This document shows, one piece after another, positions 59,468-64,000 of a stretch of 64,000 bases of DNA (its first letter is position 1; the number at the start of each line of letters is the position of its first letter). Origin of the DNA: Collinsella aerofaciens (GTDB lineage: Bacteria; Actinomycetota; Coriobacteriia; Coriobacteriales; Coriobacteriaceae); assembly GCF_015558785.1 (NCBI RefSeq), contig NZ_JADMOP010000001.1, forward strand, positions 62,001 to 126,000. The letters are read 5' to 3'. A model generated the notes under the pieces. The model was not told the origin of the DNA. It saw only the letters and a program-made list of their open reading frames with translations, and did not search any database. The position numbers were made by a program, and so were the translations under genes.

Positions 59468-60820
59468 TTACCTATCTCCGTTTGCAATCTTTTTGAGCTC
59501 GGCTTTTCGCTTGCTGCTGAGGAGTTGGTCTAGGTTGAGGCCCTCTGATCCACAGCGCTTAAGCAGACCGGAACCGTTGAATCCGTTTTCGGCAAGATCG
59601 TCTTCCAGCTCGTGCTTGAGCTGAGTCCATTTACTCAATTGTTTGCGAATATAGTCGGGGCGGCGTTCGGTTGCCTCGGCTATTTCGTTTACCGATTGGC
59701 CTTCGGCGAATCGACGACGTAATTCGATCGTCTCTTGGCGAGTCTTTTCGTTTTTGGCGTCGGTCTTGCATTTTTCGCTGCAGTATTTACGCTCCATGCC
59801 GCGGTGCCCTGCGAGAGAAAAGGCGCGACCGCATTGCTCACAGTAGCCGATGCGAACGGTACTGAGCTTGCGCGAGAAATCGAACCACAGCCATGAGAGG
59901 TAGCTGTCAAAGGACAGAAAACCTGTGGACTCGCTGCCCTGAAACACATCGACATGCGCGCCCGAGAGGTGTGCAATCACGAGCGCCTGGACAAGTGCAG
60001 TGAGTGCGCCCTTGTCGGTGTCGTTGAGAAGGCTGCTCTGCGGAACGATGCTCGCGTCAGGGGCGATGTCGTAATAGCTCTGCTCGCTGGGAGCAAGCTT
60101 AAGATGCTGCAGCGCGGCGCGCGAGTCGTCGTCGCTCAGGGCGAGCAACAGCTTAAGGGTCTCAAAGTCTTCCAGCGTAAGTTCGTGGTCAAAGGAAAAC
60201 ACGCGAAACTCGATAGCGGCTCCCGCGGCGTCTCCGGTGGTGGAAACAAATGCGTAGAAATAGCCATCGCTCGATTCGATGCGGCGGATAATCGGCAGGC
60301 TTTTAAAGCATGCAGCGTAGCCACCGCTTATGCCCAGATAAATCGAGTACATGATGAAGGATGATCCGTCTGCCTCGCTTGAGATGACGACCTTATCAAT
60401 CTGCCTGATGGCACGTACTTTTGCGATATTGCAGTTGCCGTTGAGGAATTCCTGAATGCGAACCGCGACAAGTGCCGATACAGCGGTGTATGCCCAATCA
60501 CGAACTATCTCCGTTTCGCTGACACCGAAAAGAGGGCCTGTTTGACGTGCAAAATCAACAATGTTGCCCACATCTACGCGAATGGGGGATTCGGGGTTGC
60601 CGGTGGGCTCGACGCATGAAGCGAGTTTGATCAGGTCCGCATGGCGCTCGTTGTGCTTGGGCGCGGCGTTATGGTTAAGCTCGCTAAGTTCGATGGGTCG
60701 GTATAAATCAAAGAACAGGAGCGTGCCGCTGGCGGATTGCCTTTCGTGGGGCTCAACGGTTTTGACGTCCTTAAAGGGGATAAATCCTTGCGCCGTCTTA
60801 GTTTGCGAAAGATTGAACAT
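59468..60820 (-). CDS. CGNR-like zinc-finger and HTH protein, 450 residues
   Basis: Residues about 330-362 form a four-Cys zinc site, YCEQCG then KYCSEKC, in the style of CGNR-type zinc fingers. A helix-turn-helix follows (ELRRRFAEGQSVNEIAEATE and RPDYIRKQLSKW) near 372-400. The N-terminal 300 residues are unassigned. The zinc and HTH parts suggest a DNA-binding regulator. TAGGAG precedes ATG 60820. It is divergent from the zinc-ribbon gene at 60953, sharing the region with the conserved promoter block, which it may control. That link is inference. Confidence 0.72.
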   Translation of the reverse strand: MFNLSQTKTAQGFIPFKDVKTVEPHERQSASGTLLFFDLYRPIELSELNHNAAPKHNERHADLIKLASCVEPTGNPESPIRVDVGNIVDFARQTGPLFGVSETEIVRDWAYTAVSALVAVRIQEFLNGNCNIAKVRAIRQIDKVVISSEADGSSFIMYSIYLGISGGYAACFKSLPIIRRIESSDGYFYAFVSTTGDAAGAAIEFRVFSFDHELTLEDFETLKLLLALSDDDSRAALQHLKLAPSEQSYYDIAPDASIVPQSSLLNDTDKGALTALVQALVIAHLSGAHVDVFQGSESTGFLSFDSYLSWLWFDFSRKLSTVRIGYCEQCGRAFSLAGHRGMERKYCSEKCKTDAKNEKTRQETIELRRRFAEGQSVNEIAEATERRPDYIRKQLSKWTQLKHELEDDLAENGFNGSGLLKRCGSEGLNLDQLLSSKRKAELKKIANGDR

Positions 60821-60856
60821 AACGCTCCTACCTGGTGCTTTTTCTATAGGAAGTAT

Positions 60857-60920
60857 ATCAAATAATTACCCGGTCAAAATCACTGTAATTGGGTTATTGC
60901 AAATCGTATCTTATGTGGCG
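60857..60920 (+). promoter_or_regulatory. Promoter block of zinc-ribbon gene 2
   Basis: Same arrangement as 55468-55530: ATCAAATAATTAC-CGGTCAAAATC then CGTATCTTATG, with 31 bases between the end of TCAAAATC and the end of CGTATCTT in both. The TATCTT at 60907-60912 is the possible -10. Confidence 0.7.
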
Positions 60921-60952
60921 TCAGGAAGAGAGACGACAGAAAGGACCCTATC

Positions 60953-61630
60953 ATGTATTGCAAGCAGTGTGGATCGCAGATCAACGAAGGCGCCAAGTTC
61001 TGCGGCGTGTGCGGCACTCCTACGGTTGCGGCCGAAGCAACGCCGGAGGACGTGGCTGCTAACAGCCGCCATACCTTTTATGCTCCCCAGAGCACCGGCA
61101 TTGGAGCTATCGAGTTCATCACCTCGTACATCACGTTCTATCTTAAGGGGAGCATCGAGTTCACCAACGGCAACGTGATCGCGCAGGTGCCCAATACGAT
61201 TCTCGGTGTTATTCCGCTCGGCCGCCGTAAGCGCACGCTCGATGTTGCGCATATCACGTCAACGGTGAGCGACTTTAAGGTTGACATCAAGAAACTGCTG
61301 ATTGGTGCGGTGATTGCGCTAGTTGGCCTGTGCAGCTTGGGAGATCCGGACAGCATCTTACTCGCTCTGGCAATCATGGCGTTCGGTGTGCTCATGGTGC
61401 TCAACGCATTGGTCTCGTACGTGGCGATTTCAATGGACTCGGGCGAGCTCGTTATCATTCCGTTGGTAGTTTTTGAGCGCGACAAGGCCGATATGATTGC
61501 CGATAACATCAACAGGCTGCTGAGCGCTCGCAAGTACGACACCAACGTGCGCATCCATACCGAGAATGCTGCCGACCGCATGGCGCACGGTCAGGCACAG
61601 ATTGTCGACGCCATCAACGGGCTCCGATAG
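60953..61630 (+). CDS. Zinc-ribbon protein with PH-like domain
   Basis: The 225-residue protein begins CKQCGSQINEGAKFCGVCG. Residues about 65-105 look like a bacterial PH-like strand domain (GSIEFTNGNVIAQVPNTILG), then two hydrophobic helices near 105-170 (LLIGAVIALVGLC, LLALAIMAFGVLMVLNALV), then a soluble helical tail. GAAAGGA lies 8 bases before ATG 60953. It is followed by a hairpin at 61644-61676. Confidence 0.75.
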   Translation: MYCKQCGSQINEGAKFCGVCGTPTVAAEATPEDVAANSRHTFYAPQSTGIGAIEFITSYITFYLKGSIEFTNGNVIAQVPNTILGVIPLGRRKRTLDVAHITSTVSDFKVDIKKLLIGAVIALVGLCSLGDPDSILLALAIMAFGVLMVLNALVSYVAISMDSGELVIIPLVVFERDKADMIADNINRLLSARKYDTNVRIHTENAADRMAHGQAQIVDAINGLR

Positions 61631-61643
61631 GCTCAAATTAATC

Positions 61644-61676
61644 AAGGTGCCGTCGAGAGATGCTTGACGGCACCTT
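61644..61676 (+). terminator. Hairpin after the PH-like zinc-ribbon gene
   Basis: AAGGTGCCGTC and GACGGCACCTT pair perfectly around an 11-base loop, with no T run. Confidence 0.5.
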
Positions 61677-61749
61677 ATGATGGAATGGCTCATTACGGCT
61701 GGCGTTCCTGATGCGATGCGCCGGCCGATGCGGATCAACGGGAGAAGCG

Positions 61750-61863
61750 ATGTTTTGCACGAACTGCGGTGCCAAAATCGAAGAGGGCGCTTGCTTTTGC
61801 GGTAACGATCGTGGCGGTACGGGCCATATCTGTAGATCGATTGTGGGATACAACGGAAAGTAA
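61750..61863 (+). CDS. Truncated zinc-ribbon protein, 37 residues
   Basis: GGGAGAAG lies 5 bases before ATG 61750 and the product begins FCTNCGAKIEEGACFCG, the first knuckle of a zinc ribbon, but the second knuckle is broken (CFCGND instead of FC-xx-CG) and the protein stops after 37 residues. It may be a remnant of a longer paralogue or a real small protein. Confidence 0.5.
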   Translation: MFCTNCGAKIEEGACFCGNDRGGTGHICRSIVGYNGK

Positions 61864-61884
61864 AATCGCCTCAAAAATTCCCTC

Positions 61885-61913
61885 TTGCCCATCCTCGACT
61901 GTTTGGTTACTAT
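61885..61913 (+). promoter_or_regulatory. Promoter of tRNA-Ser
   Basis: TTGCCC at 61885-61890 and TACTAT at 61908-61913 are 17 bases apart, 15 bases before the tRNA. Confidence 0.7.
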
Positions 61914-61927
61914 AGAACGGCTGTTAC

Positions 61928-62018
61928 GGAGAGCTGACCGAGAGGCCGAAGGTGCTCGCCTGCTAAGCGAGTATGCCCCAAAAGGGCATCTGGGGTTCGA
62001 ATCCCCAGCTCTCCGCCA
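61928..62018 (+). tRNA. tRNA-Ser (GCT)
   Basis: GGAGAGC/GCTCTCC acceptor, long variable arm, anticodon loop CTGCTAA giving GCT, discriminator G, CCA encoded at 62016-62018. Confidence 0.93.
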
Positions 62019-62281
62019 GTACGAATTTGAAGAAGGGTCCCATTTGGGGCCCTTTTTTGTACGGAGAAAGGAGGCTGGGGATTCGAACCCGAGAGGGCAC
62101 GGGCGTTAAGCAAACGCGAAAGCGTTTGTAGCCCGTGGGCGAAAAGCCGCCAGGCTTTGAAGCCGGAGGGCATGCGTAGCGTGCCCGGACATCCCCAGCT
62201 CTCCGCCAGTTTAACTTTAAAGAAGGGTCCCATCGGGGGCCCTTTTTTATTATCGAGAAAGGGCGCTGGGGATTCGAACCC
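62001..62281 (+). repeat. Duplicated 3' end of tRNA-Ser with terminator
   Basis: ATCCCCAGCTCTCCGCCAGT (62001-62020) is repeated exactly at 62191-62210, 190 bases downstream, followed by a near-copy of the terminator. After each terminator lies an inverted copy of the T-arm: GCTGGGGATTCGAACCC at 62074-62090 and at 62265-62281, identical over 17 bases. The segment between has several hairpins, for example AAACGC-GAAA-GCGTTT inside CACGGGC/GCCCGTG. The same plan is seen at tRNA-Phe. Nothing else is visible between 62019 and 62283. Confidence 0.85.
62035..62058 (+). terminator. Terminator of tRNA-Ser
   Basis: GGGTCCC-ATTT-GGGGCCC hairpin followed by six T; a second copy is at 62225-62248. Confidence 0.88.
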
Positions 62282-62283
62282 TC

Positions 62284-62315
62284 AAAAAGGAGGCATCCTT
62301 TCGGACGCCTCCTTT
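62284..62315 (-). terminator. Terminator of dacA
   Basis: GGAGGCATCC and GGACGCCTCC pair, and on the minus strand a run of five T follows. Confidence 0.82.
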
Positions 62316-62339
62316 CAGTGGACTTATTATTCTTGCGCC

Positions 62340-63680
62340 CTACATCTCAGGAGCCTTGGCTACGGTCTCGCTCTCTGCCGCAAGTGGGCGGTTGTCGATG
62401 CGGCGGCCCAAGCGATCGAGCTTCACGAGCAGCCATTCAATGGGATTCGGCCCCGAGCCTTCTTCGTCGGCAACCAGGTCCATGACGGCGATCTTGGTGC
62501 CGTCCTGCTTGAGCGTAACGCTGCCCACCTTGTCGCCCACATGCACCGTGCCCGAAAGATCGTCGTAGCTAACCTTTTCGGTTACCTCGCCGGCAAGGGA
62601 AAACACGGTCGCTTGCGCCGTAGGATCGACGAGCGTGGCGTCGATCGTCTTGTCCGTCCAATCCGTCTGGCTAATGCGTGCCATAAGCGGGTTGCCGTTG
62701 GCGGTCTTTTCCTGCGTGTTGGCAATCGCGACCGTGACCTTGTGGCCGTAGTACCAATTGGCAAGGGTTGCGGTATCGGTAAAGCGCTGGTCGGTGGTGG
62801 TGGAGTTCAAAACGACGGTGTAGATCTCGTCGCCGTCGCGGTTGTAGGCGCTCGTAAAGCAATAGCCCGCGTCGTCGGTGGTGCCGGTCTTGCCGCCGAT
62901 GTTGCCATCTTGGCCCAGCAAATAGTTATGCGTGTCCATGGAATGCGAATGGTCGGTGCCGTCGGCGCCCGTGACCTCGATCCAGGAATCCTCGCTCGCT
63001 AAGACCTCGCGGATCGTGTCGTTTTTCATGGCCTCCTGCATCATCAGCGCCACGTCATGTGCGGTTGAGTGCATATCGCCAGCCCACTCATCAAAGTCCA
63101 GACCATGCGGGTTTTCAAAAAGCGTACCGGTACAGCCGAGCTTCTTAGCGCGCTCGTTCATGGCCTTCACAAAGGTGGCCTCGGCGTCTTTGGTCTTAGG
63201 GTCGATCTTCTTGCCCACATATTCGGCGAGCACGATGGCGGCGTCGTTGCCCGAGGGAATCATCAGGCCGCGCAGCGCCTGCTCCACGGTAAGCTTGTCG
63301 CCTTCGAGCAAGCCGGCGGTCGAATTGCCCACTGTGGCTGCGGCGTTGCTCACCGTGACCTTCTCGTCCATCTTGCAATTCTCGACGGTTAGGATTGCGG
63401 TCATGACCTTGGTGATCGAGGCAATTTTGACCTGCTCATCGGCGCCGCGGGCATAGTAGACGGTGCCGTCTTTGCCCATGACGAGGGCATTGGTCGCATC
63501 GATATCGGGCAGGTTTTCGGCCGTGATGCCGCGCGCATCGGCGGTTTTGCCGCAAACATTGTCGGTCGTGAGCACTTGGGCGCCGGCGACGGTGGGCGCG
63601 CCAACGGCAAGGGCGATAGCGCAGACAAAGCCGGCGGCAAGCTGGGCTGAGCGCTTTGCAAAAGAGGTGAGGGACTTCAC
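62340..63680 (-). CDS. dacA: D-alanyl-D-alanine carboxypeptidase (PBP5-like)
   Basis: A 446-residue serine DD-carboxypeptidase trims the terminal D-Ala from peptidoglycan stems. Catalytic SxxK is SITK, followed by SGN and KTGT, spaced as in class A low-molecular-weight PBPs. A signal peptide begins at the chosen GTG 63680 (FVCAIALAVGAPTVAGA, cut after AGA). The C-terminal PBP5-type beta domain follows (VSYDDLSGTVHVGDKVGS). The start is uncertain: an ATG at 63749 gives a longer, non-signal-like leader, and a -10-like TATACT near 63721 would place the transcription start inside that longer frame. Confidence 0.88.
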   Translation of the reverse strand: MKSLTSFAKRSAQLAAGFVCAIALAVGAPTVAGAQVLTTDNVCGKTADARGITAENLPDIDATNALVMGKDGTVYYARGADEQVKIASITKVMTAILTVENCKMDEKVTVSNAAATVGNSTAGLLEGDKLTVEQALRGLMIPSGNDAAIVLAEYVGKKIDPKTKDAEATFVKAMNERAKKLGCTGTLFENPHGLDFDEWAGDMHSTAHDVALMMQEAMKNDTIREVLASEDSWIEVTGADGTDHSHSMDTHNYLLGQDGNIGGKTGTTDDAGYCFTSAYNRDGDEIYTVVLNSTTTDQRFTDTATLANWYYGHKVTVAIANTQEKTANGNPLMARISQTDWTDKTIDATLVDPTAQATVFSLAGEVTEKVSYDDLSGTVHVGDKVGSVTLKQDGTKIAVMDLVADEEGSGPNPIEWLLVKLDRLGRRIDNRPLAAESETVAKAPEM

Positions 63681-63877
63681 GGATTTCGCTTTCGACGGGA
63701 TGGTCTCTTCTGGAACTAGAGTATATCGTTTGCCGGCGTCGGCGATCATCGCGTGCGCGCTTGGCCCACATCCGCACCCGAACGGGCACAAGGGTGCTTA
63801 AGGCCGACTTAATCACCCACGCTTGTTGTGTGTGGCGTGCGTCGCCTCGGGCATAATGGAGCGCGAGAGGAGCACGC

Positions 63878-64000
63878 ATGAACGAGCACATTTTGGTAGT
63901 TGATGACGAGAAGGCCATCGCCGACTTGGTTGGCATCTACCTTACAAAAGAGGGCTTTGATGTCCAGATTGCCTATAGCGGGGCCGATGCTGCCAAGGCG
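63878..64000 (+). CDS. Response regulator, 5' end only
   Basis: The first 41 residues read HILVVDDEKAIADLVGIYL and GFDVQIAYSGADAAKA, the start of a receiver domain with the acidic pair DD at 9-10; it probably belongs to an OmpR-type regulator of a two-component system. GAGAGGAG lies 5 bases before ATG 63878 and CATAAT near 63852 is a plausible -10. The rest lies outside the window. Confidence 0.85.
   Translation, partial: MNEHILVVDDEKAIADLVGIYLTKEGFDVQIAYSGADAAKA

Overview
The window is about 64 kb of chromosomal DNA from a high-GC, Gram-positive-type bacterium. GC-rich codon use, a Flp/Tad pilus operon without an outer-membrane secretin, a T-box leader on pheS, an ECF-type metal transporter and many small zinc-ribbon proteins all suggest a gut actinobacterium of the Coriobacteriia, most like Collinsella. 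That assignment is inference from gene content and style, since no rRNA or marker gene was compared.

Layout. 1-2008: 5' part of a PreP-like M16C zinc protease, cut by the window edge. 2.1-7.1 kb: accessory stretch with a long DNA foldback, a self-repeat-rich promoter, an AlbA_2/ATPase regulator, an HNH endonuclease and three small unknown or zinc-finger proteins. 7.4-12.7 kb: tRNA-Val, a drug/metabolite-type permease, a DUF4012 surface protein and glmM. 13.0-14.6 kb: an M32 carboxypeptidase interrupted by a frameshift in a GA tract. 14.7-18.8 kb: Phe T-box, pheS, pheT. 18.9-21.7 kb: an ECF metal transporter (cbiM, cbiQ, cbiO) behind a textbook NikR-type operator, so probably a nickel importer. 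21.8-28.9 kb: zinc-dependent phospholipase-C-like protein, pyruvate kinase, a Ca-type P-ATPase behind a leader that can switch between two folds, and rsgA.

29.1-38.7 kb: a tightly coupled Tad/Flp pilus operon (CpaB-like, TadZ, TadA, TadB, TadC, Flp pilin, two pilin-like/TadE proteins, large TadG-like proteins) that ends in a DUF192 gene. 38.8-39.3 kb: a probable toxin-antitoxin pair with a palindromic operator. 39.5-49.99 kb: housekeeping translation block (tRNA-Phe, a GH5 protein with an altered active site, rsmI, metG, rsmA, tatD, tRNA-Leu, an SPFH protein, rlmH, proC, serS) broken up by several foldback repeats.

50.1-64 kb: three tandem tRNA-Arg genes in 240-bp units, an unknown 813-residue TPR-like protein, an AAA ATPase of the DUF234 type, then a family of zinc-ribbon membrane proteins, two of which share an almost identical promoter block, a zinc-finger/HTH protein, tRNA-Ser with a duplicated 3' end, a DacA-type D,D-carboxypeptidase and the start of a response-regulator gene.

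The most interesting items are the zinc-ribbon family with its shared promoter block, the switchable leader of the P-ATPase, the NikR-type operator on the cbi operon, the tRNA loci that carry inverted and direct copies of their own T-arms after the terminator, and the GH5 protein lacking the usual acid/base glutamate.
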